Assembly (NCBI GenBank): GCA_016784605.1
Contig: JADHUI010000012.1
Coordinates: forward strand, 1-64,000
Origin: Fidelibacterota bacterium
Lineage (GTDB): Bacteria; Fidelibacterota; Marinisomatia; Marinisomatales; UBA1611
Length of the DNA: 64,000 nucleotides
Direction: 5' to 3'
Made by a program: the position numbers and the translations under genes. Each line of letters starts with the position of its first letter. Within the stretch, counting starts at the first letter, position 1. The notes under the pieces are model-generated. The model saw nothing but the letters and a program-made list of their open reading frames with translations, had not been told where the DNA came from and did not search any database. Shown here piece after piece: positions 29,268 through 37,590 of this stretch.

Positions 29268-30211
29268 GACTCTTTAAAACATTGTTATTCACCCTTATTT
29301 TAATCCATCCGATATTTGGACAGGTGTGCTGTTCTATTGTGGGGTCTATTAATAATGGCGGGGGAACATCTTCCACAAATTGGGGTAAGCATTGGCCATC
29401 CAAATTCGATGATCGAAAGTCATTCAATTGGGTAGGGGGCTTTAACACAACTTTTACTTCGGATGATCATTTAAGAATTCGCTATGGTGCTTCAGTCAGC
29501 GCACATGGACAGATATCACATTATATTGGGAAACGGAACATAGGGTATATTCAGCTGGAAAGCAGTTGGCTACAAATTGAAGAATTTTTGTCATTTTCAA
29601 ACAGTAGTAGCGATGTTTTTCAACTTGGATTCAAAACAGGAATGCGCCATTTATTGCCAGGGAAACTGGGATATATTTTTGAAGAATTGAGCCTCCCAAA
29701 ATCACCTACATTCACAAACACTCAATTCCCATTTACAACAGGGGCCGTCCCCATTTTCATGGTAGGATACACAAATCGGATACAAATGCCTTGGGCTATA
29801 AAATCACCATCATTCCTTGCAGATTTATCTTTGTCAGTCTCTCTATCTAAAAACCAAAAAATCCAAGATAATGTTTTTCTTGATGATGCAGTGAATATTC
29901 ATTTATCCTCTTCCATATATTGGATTAAGTCTTTGGCGCTTTCTCCGTTTTCAGCCCTCCAATCTCAAAAATTGATCGCGCCTCTTTCCCCCTGGGATAC
30001 GGAACGACAATCCCGCAGGCTGAATGTAATGATAATTGGATTAGATCTCACGCCCACACATCATGATTGGCGTTGGCTTCATTTAAGGATTGATTTCCCA
30101 GTATATCAATGGACTTCAAACGGGTTGTTCCCAGACGGGTCCGAACCTGTTCCGAGGATTTCTCTTTCAATCAATAATAATGGGGTTTTTCGGGGAAAGA
30201 AAAAGATATGA
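29264..30211 (+). CDS. Predicted outer-membrane protein, unknown
   Basis: 315 aa with a signal peptide (LFKTLLFTLILIHPIFGQ) followed at once by VCCSIVGS. The rest has alternating amphipathic strands (RIRYGASVSAHGQISHYIG, FLADLSLSVSLSK), suggesting a small beta-barrel. I do not recognise a family. It overlaps both the DUF3179 gene and the next lipoprotein gene by ATGA, so it belongs to the same operon as the selenoprotein candidate. Confidence 0.55.
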   Translation: MRLFKTLLFTLILIHPIFGQVCCSIVGSINNGGGTSSTNWGKHWPSKFDDRKSFNWVGGFNTTFTSDDHLRIRYGASVSAHGQISHYIGKRNIGYIQLESSWLQIEEFLSFSNSSSDVFQLGFKTGMRHLLPGKLGYIFEELSLPKSPTFTNTQFPFTTGAVPIFMVGYTNRIQMPWAIKSPSFLADLSLSVSLSKNQKIQDNVFLDDAVNIHLSSSIYWIKSLALSPFSALQSQKLIAPLSPWDTERQSRRLNVMIIGLDLTPTHHDWRWLHLRIDFPVYQWTSNGLFPDGSEPVPRISLSINNNGVFRGKKKI

Positions 30212-30579
30212 AAAATATATTTATCTCTGTTTTCTTCATTATGGCTTCTTCCTGTAATGTGGTATTAGAAAACGAAATGACTGATTCCATTGTTGGAAGT
30301 TGGACCCTATCTAAAATGAATAATCCTGTAGATTCATCTCCAATTTCTAATCTAACTTGGGAATTCCAAGATGAAGAAATATTAATAGAAAAAGGATGCA
30401 ACGATACACAATGTTGGCAACATCAATTTAGTTGGAATGTAAAAAAAGATTCATTGCATCTCTTTTTATTTGATCAAAACCATAAATCTGGAAAATTCAC
30501 TCTAACGCCAAATGAGTTAATTGTCCGATGGGGAGAGTCAGATGAATGGTACTTTATATCAATAAGTTCAAATGAATAA
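30208..30579 (+). CDS. Small lipocalin-like lipoprotein
   Basis: 123 aa. The lipobox-like ASSC gives a lipidated Cys near residue 16. The body starts SIVGSWTLSKM and contains LTWEFQDEEILIE and KSGKFTLTPNELIVRW, a pattern seen in small lipocalin-like envelope lipoproteins. The ligand is unknown. It is last in the 25.4-30.6 kb operon; the stop lies 6 bases from the convergent epimerase gene, with no obvious terminator between them. Confidence 0.5.
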   Translation: MKNIFISVFFIMASSCNVVLENEMTDSIVGSWTLSKMNNPVDSSPISNLTWEFQDEEILIEKGCNDTQCWQHQFSWNVKKDSLHLFLFDQNHKSGKFTLTPNELIVRWGESDEWYFISISSNE

Positions 30580-30585
30580 GTATTT

Positions 30586-31335
30586 TTAATTCAATCGAAT
30601 AAATTGGTTCGTGCCAAATGGGTCATTATAAGAAATACCCATTTGATGGTATAATGCCGGTGGAACAGAAATATCACCTACATATAAATTACCTAAAATA
30701 TGCTTTTTTTGATGATCATCCATACCCACTTTTGGAAGAGCCAAAGTTAAAGTTGCTGATGCTTGAACGGTAAATAATGGGTTCACTTCTTGATCAAATC
30801 GAAATCCGGTTGGCGCATCCAATGAAATGATACTTTTAGATTTTTGGTTATTTATTGATTGAATAAAATCAAGTAATTGCCCCTTCAATTCTCCTGTCAT
30901 TCCATATCCAATCATGGCATCAATTATAATGTCAGAATTAGAAATAATTTTATCTAGTTCATTTGAGGCTGGTTTTATAATTTGTTTCAAAGGTAATTCA
31001 TTCAAAATGGACCATTGGTGCGCAGGGACTGGTTTTAATTTTATATTATCACCTATTAGAATAACAGAAACAGTATAGCCACGATTAGATAGATTGCGAG
31101 CAGCAACCATTCCGCCACCGCCGTTATTCCCCGTACCACACAACACAGTTATTTTGGTAGAATGACTGACGGGGGTTGATAAATAATCTTCCGTTAAATG
31201 CGCGAGTGCCCTTCCTGCATTTTCCATCATTTGAATTAAGGATATGTGAAATTTTCCCACCATTAGGCGGTCCACTTCTTTCATTTGGCCTACAGATATA
31301 TAGGGCAGATTTTGTTGCTTATTGGAAATTTTCAA
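30586..31335 (-). CDS. nnrE: NAD(P)H-hydrate epimerase (YjeF N-terminal domain)
   Basis: 249 aa, N-terminal YjeF domain only. It shows VGQMKEVDRLM, MMENAGRALA, LCGTGNNGGGG and SLDAPTG. It epimerises damaged NAD(P)HX so that a dehydratase can repair it; the usual fused C-terminal dehydratase is absent. It overlaps the thioredoxin gene upstream by 17 bases and is the last gene of the minus-strand redox operon. Confidence 0.85.
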   Translation of the reverse strand: MKISNKQQNLPYISVGQMKEVDRLMVGKFHISLIQMMENAGRALAHLTEDYLSTPVSHSTKITVLCGTGNNGGGGMVAARNLSNRGYTVSVILIGDNIKLKPVPAHQWSILNELPLKQIIKPASNELDKIISNSDIIIDAMIGYGMTGELKGQLLDFIQSINNQKSKSIISLDAPTGFRFDQEVNPLFTVQASATLTLALPKVGMDDHQKKHILGNLYVGDISVPPALYHQMGISYNDPFGTNQFIRLN

Positions 31336-31717
31336 GACTCTGAATTAAATCCTTTGCTGATTGATAACCTATTTTTTTTAGTTTGATATTCCCTTCGCTA
31401 TCGATTCCAAACATAGCAGGAACAGAACGAACATTAAATTGCTTAGCTAACCGCCTGCCTTCTAAGCTATCTACATCAATTTGTAATGCAATAAACCTAC
31501 CTAATTCTGATAAAACGCCTTTATCTTTAAAAGTCGTTTTATCCATATTTCTGCAATTATGACACCAGTCAGCTCGAAATTCTAGAAAAATAGGCTTCCC
31601 TTCAATTTTGGATACAGACACTGCATCGTTAAAACTTAAAACTGAAAATACCCCATTATCGCTTGCGATTAGAAAGGATAATAGGAATGGGAATAAGATT
31701 AAGAATACATTTTTCAT
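31319..31717 (-). CDS. Periplasmic thioredoxin-family protein (DsbD-C/thioredoxin_7-like)
   Basis: 132 aa with a signal peptide (NVFLILFPFLLSFLIA). FLEFRADWCHNCRNMDK carries the CxxC, and FNVRSVPAMFG the cis-Pro. It resembles the C-terminal domain of DsbD or DUF255-related thioredoxins, so it likely transfers reducing equivalents outside the cytoplasm. A short imperfect hairpin (31741-31769) lies in its leader. Confidence 0.8.
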   Translation of the reverse strand: MKNVFLILFPFLLSFLIASDNGVFSVLSFNDAVSVSKIEGKPIFLEFRADWCHNCRNMDKTTFKDKGVLSELGRFIALQIDVDSLEGRRLAKQFNVRSVPAMFGIDSEGNIKLKKIGYQSAKDLIQSLENFQ

Positions 31718-31780
31718 TTTTTTCTCCTATTTTTTTTTGCAAGGTGAATCTAATGAGAGAATCCACCTTACATTAAAAGA

Positions 31781-32332
31781 CTAACTCAATATATTATTAT
31801 TTGGAATATCTAGTTTTAATTCAATTTCAACTTTATCATTCACTTTCATGGGACCCATGCCTGGGGGTGAAATTTCATATCGCTCTAAACTCACTGTGGT
31901 AGCACCACTAATGGTTAACCCATGATTCTTTTTATGTATCGATAAAACTAATTGGTGACTTTTTTCGATGCCATTTATTGTCAGAACTCCATCCAAAGAA
32001 ACGGATCCATTCTTTAACTCCGATCGCGTATTGGCTTTGAATGTGATTGTTTTATATTTATTATCGAATATAGACATTTTCATATGGACATCTCTCATCC
32101 AATTTTCAGTGGTAATTCGTTTTATGGGAATAGATACATCTACAGCCCGTACACCATCAATTGGGTCTGATACTTGAATATTAAAATATTCAACAATGAC
32201 TGGAAATGAATCACCATTTGTGGATGATGCGCTTCCTGTTATAAATCCTGAATCATTTGAGACATGAAATGCACCAACCGTTATTAAGGGTAATAACAGA
32301 AGTGCGATCCTTTTTTTAAATGATTTTTTCAT
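31781..32332 (-). CDS. YceI-family protein
   Basis: 183 aa from ATG 32332, chosen over 32365 for the signal peptide (MKKSFKKRIALLLLPLIT) and a GAAAGGA site upstream. YceI features are VRAVDVSIPIKRITTENWMRD, ITFKANTRSELKNGSVSLDGVLTINGIEK and ISPPGMGPMKVNDKVEIEL. YceI folds into a lipocalin-like barrel that binds isoprenoid quinones or similar lipids, in the periplasm. Its neighbours are all redox genes. Confidence 0.85.
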   Translation of the reverse strand: MKKSFKKRIALLLLPLITVGAFHVSNDSGFITGSASSTNGDSFPVIVEYFNIQVSDPIDGVRAVDVSIPIKRITTENWMRDVHMKMSIFDNKYKTITFKANTRSELKNGSVSLDGVLTINGIEKSHQLVLSIHKKNHGLTISGATTVSLERYEISPPGMGPMKVNDKVEIELKLDIPNNNILS

Positions 32333-32440
32333 GATTAGTCCTTTCTTTTTTGTTAATGGAATCAATTAAATCATGGGCTATTTTATCTCATGCATATGGT
32401 ACGAAACTGTCAATTAGCCGACAGTTTTGTTAGAAAGCTA

Positions 32441-33529
32441 TCATTGTTCTCTTAGTCTTTTCCGTCTTCGATAATCGATGGTATCCACAGCGCGCACAGC
32501 ATATTCCTGGGCAGTATAAATTTGTTTCATCATAGGCTCATCTTCCCGTTTAGCCATGTCGCCAACGGCAAAAAGTCCAGTCACTGATGTCTCCCCTTTA
32601 TGATTAATCCATACATGACGTTTTTCCTCCGGATGCGATTGATCCATGAGCTGAGCATTTAATTGTCGGGCTAAATCATTATATACACGATGTAAACCGA
32701 GAGAAATCAAACCAAATTTCACTTCTATTGAATCATGGGACTCAAATTCGAACCCATGGAGTTGTTTAACACCTTCACTTAATATCCCTGTAATGGGATC
32801 CGAAATGATTCCTACGCCATATTTTTCTAGAATTTTCATTCGGCCTTCTGAAATTTCAGGTTGAATTCCATTGGTTAATATATATGATTTATTATTATAT
32901 CGTTCATGAAGCATCATGGCTAATTCTGCAGACACATTAGAATGCCCAATGACAGCGACCGAATCTTTACTTGTTAAATGGCCTTCGCATCGAATGCAAT
33001 ACAAAACTTGTTCACGATTTGAAAAAGGATAAATCCATTTGGGTGTTTCTTCCCATTCCCCTTTTTTATTTTGTTTCAAAATATGGGGTTGCTCATCCAT
33101 CACACCCATGGATAAAACAACAGAATTCCCATTATAGAGTCCATCATCAATCTTTATAGAAAAGGCGTAGTCTTCCTTCTCTAAATGAGATACTTCACCT
33201 TCTTTTATGGTTACATTTGGAAATCCATTTTCAATTCGCTGAATTGTATTTTGGATCAACATGCGATTATTTATATGATAGTGTTCTTTTTCAAGATAAG
33301 AAACAGCTTCATCCAGTTTATGTTTCTTCAATGTTTTTATGGCTTGGTTTTTTATAATATCTTCATGGAAGCCCACAATATTATCTAGGTTCATGACCCA
33401 TTGAGATCGACTTCGTTTTCGACTTTTTTTTGAGCCTAAAACCCAAAGCGTATTCATTCCATTTTGAGCGGCACGAAGCGCGGATGCTGAACCACCAATA
33501 CCGCCACCAATAATAATGATATCAAACAT
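32441..33529 (-). CDS. FAD-dependent oxidoreductase, thioredoxin-reductase-like
   Basis: 362 aa. The FAD Rossmann motif IIIGGGIGGSASALRAA opens the protein, a second nucleotide motif is AVIGHSNVSAEL, and TGLFAVGDMAKR is the C-terminal FAD motif. A redox pair C178/C181 (YCIRCEGH) corresponds to the CxxC of thioredoxin reductase. Compared with canonical TrxR it has an insertion before the Cys pair. It is 3 bases downstream of the HMA gene, so the two are coupled. Confidence 0.8.
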   Translation of the reverse strand: MFDIIIIGGGIGGSASALRAAQNGMNTLWVLGSKKSRKRSRSQWVMNLDNIVGFHEDIIKNQAIKTLKKHKLDEAVSYLEKEHYHINNRMLIQNTIQRIENGFPNVTIKEGEVSHLEKEDYAFSIKIDDGLYNGNSVVLSMGVMDEQPHILKQNKKGEWEETPKWIYPFSNREQVLYCIRCEGHLTSKDSVAVIGHSNVSAELAMMLHERYNNKSYILTNGIQPEISEGRMKILEKYGVGIISDPITGILSEGVKQLHGFEFESHDSIEVKFGLISLGLHRVYNDLARQLNAQLMDQSHPEEKRHVWINHKGETSVTGLFAVGDMAKREDEPMMKQIYTAQEYAVRAVDTIDYRRRKRLREQ

Positions 33530-33532
33530 GTG

Positions 33533-33847
33533 TTAATCCTTTTCTAAAATAACCCAGTTAATTATTTTGAAATTTCCTGTTGATTCAACAGTTTTAAAAA
33601 TATGCTGTATTGTTTCTTTTGTTGGAATGAATGACACTGTAAAGAGGCGGGTGCCTTGATCAAAAGTTTGTTTCTTAATATATTTCAACTCATCCAGAGT
33701 TTTTCCGATATTAGTCGGCCATCCCATTCATAGTATGCCACCGCGAACATCCATCCCTTCCACGCCAAAAGTTGCAGAAACTGGTATTTCATTACGTGCA
33801 CAAAATGCTAATAACAAAAGAGAAACTGTCATAAAAGATGTTTTCAT
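33533..33847 (-). CDS. Secreted HMA-domain (MerP-like) protein with in-frame TGA (selenoprotein or pseudogene)
   Basis: 104 codons plus stop, starting ATG 33847 behind a GGAG site, with a signal peptide (SFMTVSLLLLAFCA). TGA 33728-33730 interrupts the frame at residue 40: EGMDVRGGIL-TGA-MGWPTNIGKTL. This is where HMA metal-binding domains carry their CxxC loop; the second Cys position is Trp. The downstream part (LFTVSFIPTKETIQHIF) keeps the HMA pattern. The ATG right after the TGA has no ribosome site, so a separate short gene is less likely. Either selenocysteine replaces the first Cys, or the gene is decaying. Confidence 0.5.
33687..33701 (-). promoter_or_regulatory. Weak candidate SECIS hairpin after TGA 33728-33730
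   Basis: On the minus strand AACUC pairs with GAGUU around the loop UGGAU, starting 32 nt after the TGA with G among the first two loop bases. A nearer hairpin (CCGA/UCGG) lacks the loop G. Five base pairs can occur by chance. Confidence 0.25.
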
Positions 33848-33943
33848 TATTCTTCTCCAATAAAAGCACAATAAGTATTTAAATCCATTGAATCATTTTA
33901 AAAGATGAGGAAATAATAATGATATTTCCTCATCTTTTTTCTA

Positions 33944-34363
33944 TCAATTTATATCATTAGCGCTATTCCCTTTGACGGCAAAAAATAACGCAATGGCTAA
34001 AATAAGCACTTGAAACTCCATGCCTTTTCCTGGCATATCTGGACCCATATTTACTGAATTCCAGCCATTTTGTGCATGAACCATTCCGATCGCACCAACC
34101 ATAGGCGCTGCCATTAATAATCCACCTATACGAGTTGCCCAATCGGGGCCAAATCCGCCCCAAAGCAATAATACGGCTCCACCTACTTCCATCATAGCTA
34201 GCATATAAACGGCAATCACAGGCATGCCCATCATATCGGCCATTCCTTGCGCCATCATAAATTTTGGGAATCCATGATATAGAAATGTTGCTGCTAGCGA
34301 TGCCCGTGGCAACCAATGCCCTATGCCTGAAAATCCATTTAATATTTTAATAATCGTATTCAT
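33944..34363 (-). CDS. DoxX-family membrane protein
   Basis: 139 aa from ATG 34363, chosen over 34414 because AAGGAGATAAG precedes it. It has four hydrophobic helices, with ASLAATFLYHGFPKFM as the DoxX signature and GAVLLLWGGFGPDWATRIGG. DoxX proteins are small inner-membrane proteins tied to thiol or oxidative-stress complexes in some bacteria. Here it is in an operon with glutaredoxin-like, flavin reductase and YceI genes, which fits that role. Confidence 0.8.
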   Translation of the reverse strand: MNTIIKILNGFSGIGHWLPRASLAATFLYHGFPKFMMAQGMADMMGMPVIAVYMLAMMEVGGAVLLLWGGFGPDWATRIGGLLMAAPMVGAIGMVHAQNGWNSVNMGPDMPGKGMEFQVLILAIALFFAVKGNSANDIN

Positions 34364-34404
34364 TTTCTTATCTCCTTGTTTTGGTTTTTTTGAATTCAGC
34401 AGTG

Positions 34405-34713
34405 TCATGCACAAATCGTTTCAGTTTCGTGATTGGGTAAGTTTAATCCATCAATTTTTTTGGCAAATTGATCTAAATCAATACCACCCAAATACCATAA
34501 TTGTCCATCAACCCACGTTGCTGGTGTAATAATGCTTTGGCGGCCTTTTGGAAGAATATCGCCTTTTTCAAGATCAATTATCTGTAAGGTGATTTCACTC
34601 TGATAAGATTGATACGCTTCCAATAATTTGACTACACCATCACATACGGAACATGATTCCCGGACAATGACTTGAACCAAATGATTTTGACTGTTTTTAT
34701 CGTTTTTCATCAT
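34405..34713 (-). CDS. Glutaredoxin/thioredoxin-like small protein
   Basis: About 102 aa from the second ATG cluster (34713); a longer 116-aa form starts at 34755. VIVRESCSVCDGVVKLLEAY gives a CxxC at the end of the first strand, and ITPATWVDGQLWYLGG has the cis-Pro region, as in glutaredoxin-like proteins. No signal peptide, so it is cytoplasmic. It lies between the Crp regulator and DoxX in the same operon. Confidence 0.65.
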   Translation of the reverse strand: MMKNDKNSQNHLVQVIVRESCSVCDGVVKLLEAYQSYQSEITLQIIDLEKGDILPKGRQSIITPATWVDGQLWYLGGIDLDQFAKKIDGLNLPNHETETICA

Positions 34714-34763
34714 AGGATATTCTACTTTTAATTTTCTATATCCAACTGTCTGCACTCGGACAA

Positions 34764-35447
34764 TTATTTAAATTGAATCCATTCTTCGTCATGAACTATT
34801 AAGTAGCGTCTTGTGTATTTGATTGTATTTTGGTCAACTAATTCATTCAAAACCATATTGACCGTCTGCCGAGCGGTAGCGGTTAAATCAGCAATTTCTT
34901 GATGAGTTAAGAATGGACGTACCATATAACCATCTACCATTTTTTTCCCAAAGGTTGTGCTATAACGCTTCAAAAAGGCGATAATTCGTTGTTTTGAATT
35001 TTTAAAAACCAAATCTTCAACATGTGCTTCAATTTTTCGTAATCTGAATCCAATAAATTTGTTAATACTTAAATTTAATTTGGGGTTTGATTTCATTAAA
35101 TCTTGAAATATATCCTTATTAATAGAACAAACGACCGCATCTTCAACTACTTCAGCAATATTTTCATGGATTTCCTGGCCTAATAATGCACTTTCACCAA
35201 ATATTTCTCCAGGACCTAATAGCTGGATTGTGGTTGATCGTCCATCTTCTGCTACGCGTGATATTTTAATTTTACCTTCTTTCAAAAAATAGATTGTATC
35301 GCTACTTTCTTCCGGAAAGTAAATTATTTCTTTCTTTTTACTTTCCTTCATCCTTGACATTTTATTCATTTGTTCCATGGAAGATGTATCAACACCATTG
35401 AATAAATTGAAATTATTCAAATACCATATTTTTGTATTATTGGCCAT
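34764..35447 (-). CDS. Crp/Fnr-family transcription regulator
   Basis: 227 aa. The cyclic-nucleotide-type beta-roll spans about 20-125 (IYFLKEGKIKISRVAEDGR, LLGPGEIFGESALLG), followed by a dimer helix and a Crp-type HTH at about 170-215 (LTHQEIADLTATARQTVNMVLNEL). No N-terminal Cys set typical of FNR is present, so the effector is unclear. Two bases separate it from the TetR gene, so two regulators head one operon. Confidence 0.85.
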   Translation of the reverse strand: MANNTKIWYLNNFNLFNGVDTSSMEQMNKMSRMKESKKKEIIYFPEESSDTIYFLKEGKIKISRVAEDGRSTTIQLLGPGEIFGESALLGQEIHENIAEVVEDAVVCSINKDIFQDLMKSNPKLNLSINKFIGFRLRKIEAHVEDLVFKNSKQRIIAFLKRYSTTFGKKMVDGYMVRPFLTHQEIADLTATARQTVNMVLNELVDQNTIKYTRRYLIVHDEEWIQFK

Positions 35448-35449
35448 AA

Positions 35450-36061
35450 TTACGCTCCTTGTAATACATCAAAAAAGTTTGAAATAGCTATTAATTTCAC
35501 TTTTTCCAATTCAAATGATTCAATTTCTTTCGCATTAAATATTTCCTGTTCAATTAAAAACATTAAAACAGAAAAATGAAATAATCGAATTTGTATTCTT
35601 ATGTCAATATTTTGATTAAACCCCCAATGAGATTGACCGTATTTAATCCTATCCTCCAAAATGGCCCAAAATCCATCTTTGACTTGTTTATATTTTATTC
35701 CACCTAATTTCCCGTTTCCCATACTTACTTGTAATAGTAAACGAAGATAAGCAATCCTTTCTGGTGTCATATTTATCAAGCTTGATAAATAGTCATCAAT
35801 GAAAACGCGAAATTCACCTACCGTTGTAATTTTCTCAGCAGGAGTAATCGGGTGACTTTTATTTTCATATTGCGCTAAAATATGATTTATAATTTCGCTT
35901 TTTGATGTGAAATATTTAAATAAAGCACCTTCAGAAATCTCACTTTCTTTTGCTATTTCAGCTGTACGAATTGATTCCATTGGCTTCCGCCCAACCAAGG
36001 CTAATGTGGCATCCAATATATGTTGGATACGATCTTCTTTCTTCATTCTTGTTGCAACCAT
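35450..36061 (-). CDS. TetR/AcrR-family regulator
   Basis: 203 aa, or 198 from the second start at 36046. The N-terminal HTH is typical (RIQHILDATLALVGRKPMES, IAKESEISEGALFKYFTSKS). The ligand-binding half is unrecognised. A near-palindrome lies 7 bases upstream of the start, so autorepression of the whole minus-strand operon is likely. TetR repressors respond to small lipophilic or toxic ligands; none can be named here. Confidence 0.85.
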   Translation of the reverse strand: MVATRMKKEDRIQHILDATLALVGRKPMESIRTAEIAKESEISEGALFKYFTSKSEIINHILAQYENKSHPITPAEKITTVGEFRVFIDDYLSSLINMTPERIAYLRLLLQVSMGNGKLGGIKYKQVKDGFWAILEDRIKYGQSHWGFNQNIDIRIQIRLFHFSVLMFLIEQEIFNAKEIESFELEKVKLIAISNFFDVLQGA

Positions 36062-36067
36062 ATATTA

Positions 36068-36089
36068 ATATAGTGAGTACTTACTATAT
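36068..36089. promoter_or_regulatory. Putative TetR operator
   Basis: A 22-base near-palindrome, 10 of 11 pairs complementary, with core AGTGAGTACTTACT. It lies immediately upstream of the TetR start, the usual place for an autoregulatory site. Confidence 0.6.
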
Positions 36090-36158
36090 TATCTAGACAT
36101 AATTCCGCTTTTACACAATCAACGTTGAAATATTTGTATTAGGATAAATTATATATTC

Positions 36159-37331
36159 TTAAAAAAAGAGATAGGATGAAAATAGAATTCTCAAATTAGA
36201 AACAGATAAGTCTCCAGGTAATGCTTTTGGGACAAGAAAAGAATCATAACTACTTGTATAAGATGCTGTGGTTGATTCTAATTCAACCGCAAATTGAACT
36301 TTTTCAACTTTATAGGCAATGCTACCACTCAATCGAAAGATATTTTTTATATTGGGCGACCTAGCTGAAAGTGAAACGAACTCTCTCGACTCTATTTCTG
36401 TTTCTACACCTAAATTTTCACTGAATCCTGTAAATAAACCAAAGATAAATAGCCCTTTAGAATAACGAAGATCTAGCCAGTGGCTAGCCAATTTTAATGC
36501 TTGATACTCACGTACGCCATATACTTCGTTAACTGTATAGCCCCCCAGCATTAAATGGTCGGCCATATCTTCCCCAAAAAGTGTCTTCCATCGGATACCC
36601 AATTGTTTATTCTCAAATTTCCCATATAGAGTCCAAACGGATGAAGATAATTTTTCAGATGATTCATTAGGAACTATTGTCCGATAATGATTTCCCAAAC
36701 CAAACAAATAATGTTCTCCTTTTAATCGAATATGAAAATGCACGCCCGGTAACCCCGATTTTATTTGTTGCTCATTTCCGCCTATTTCCTGGTATGCATC
36801 TCTTTGCATGGTTAATGCTGCCAACATTTCTATTTTTTTACTCATATTTCGAGTCAGTCTAATTTGTGGCATCCGAGCAAAAGGTTGGAACGGGATTCCA
36901 GTATTAAAACTAATCACCTTCGGATATACACTGGTTGTGAATAAGGGCGTCCACGTTTGCCCAAATAGGAGTGAACTTTTTTCCCAATTGAGAGATACAT
37001 ATGATTGCCGAAGCCTAAATGTGTTTTCCATTCCGTTTGCTGTTCCAAAAAAATCACCTTCAATTATTCCTGTAACCTTTGCACCTCCGATCGTGTTTGA
37101 CTTTATTTTTAACCCAAGGCGTGTTTGGAATAAGACAAAATTTAAATGGGGACTTTCATCTTGATTATTTGTCGGGTATAACAAAATATGTCCTTCTCTT
37201 GCTGACACTACTTCTTTTGTATCATAAAATCCATCAAATTTGATAAATCCAAAGGGCGAAAGTTTTGTTTGAGAAAAAGAAATATTTATAAATAATATCC
37301 ATAAAAGGACATTGAGAATCTTGGTATTCAT
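36159..37331 (-). CDS. Predicted outer-membrane porin-like protein
   Basis: 390 aa from ATG 37331, preceded by GGGGGAG, with a signal peptide (ILNVLLWILFINISFS). It begins LSPFGFIKFDGFYD and continues RLRQSYVSLNWEKSSLLFGQTWTPLF, a pattern of outer-membrane porins whose early strands carry FGFIK and GQxW motifs. It ends with an aromatic residue (SSYLFF). Its solute is unknown. It is on the same strand as the TetR operon but 97 bases upstream of the TetR start, so the operator region could affect only its downstream side. Confidence 0.6.
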   Translation of the reverse strand: MNTKILNVLLWILFINISFSQTKLSPFGFIKFDGFYDTKEVVSAREGHILLYPTNNQDESPHLNFVLFQTRLGLKIKSNTIGGAKVTGIIEGDFFGTANGMENTFRLRQSYVSLNWEKSSLLFGQTWTPLFTTSVYPKVISFNTGIPFQPFARMPQIRLTRNMSKKIEMLAALTMQRDAYQEIGGNEQQIKSGLPGVHFHIRLKGEHYLFGLGNHYRTIVPNESSEKLSSSVWTLYGKFENKQLGIRWKTLFGEDMADHLMLGGYTVNEVYGVREYQALKLASHWLDLRYSKGLFIFGLFTGFSENLGVETEIESREFVSLSARSPNIKNIFRLSGSIAYKVEKVQFAVELESTTASYTSSYDSFLVPKALPGDLSVSNLRILFSSYLFF

Positions 37332-37448
37332 ATTCACTCCCCCGTAAATCGTCTTTAATTGAGCCATAATTCTATTTTAAGACACTTATGTCTTGTATAA
37401 ATTTACAGATTATTCCAGTCGGTGTATAGAGAGAAAAAGTGAAATTAA

Positions 37449-37500
37449 GCAGGGGAAACCGAAGTTTCCCCTGCAGTATAAATAAACCCGCACGAATGCG
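37449..37500. other. Pair of CGAA-loop hairpins in a 385-base intergenic region
   Basis: A perfect 11-bp stem (GCAGGGGAAAC with GTTTCCCCTGC, 37449-37474) is capped by CGAA. A second 4-bp hairpin, CGCA-CGAA-TGCG, lies at 37489-37500. There is no T-tract, so neither is a standard terminator. The rest of 37332-37716 holds a 69-bp repeat and nothing else recognisable. Confidence 0.5.
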
Positions 37501-37590
37501 AGACTGACGTTATTATAATGTATTTGATTAACAATGTTTGTATATCCTCTTACAAACACGGGTTAAGTTACGAGTGCATGTCAAATTCCT

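Noticed and set aside
31741-31769. Terminator between YceI and thioredoxin genes
   Set aside because: The stem is imperfect and is followed on the transcribed strand by an A-run, not a T-run.
33963-34316. 117-aa ORF on the DoxX strand in another frame
   Set aside because: Its composition (many Ser/Arg/Tyr/Trp) is typical of a frame shadow, and DoxX with a clear ribosome site occupies the locus.
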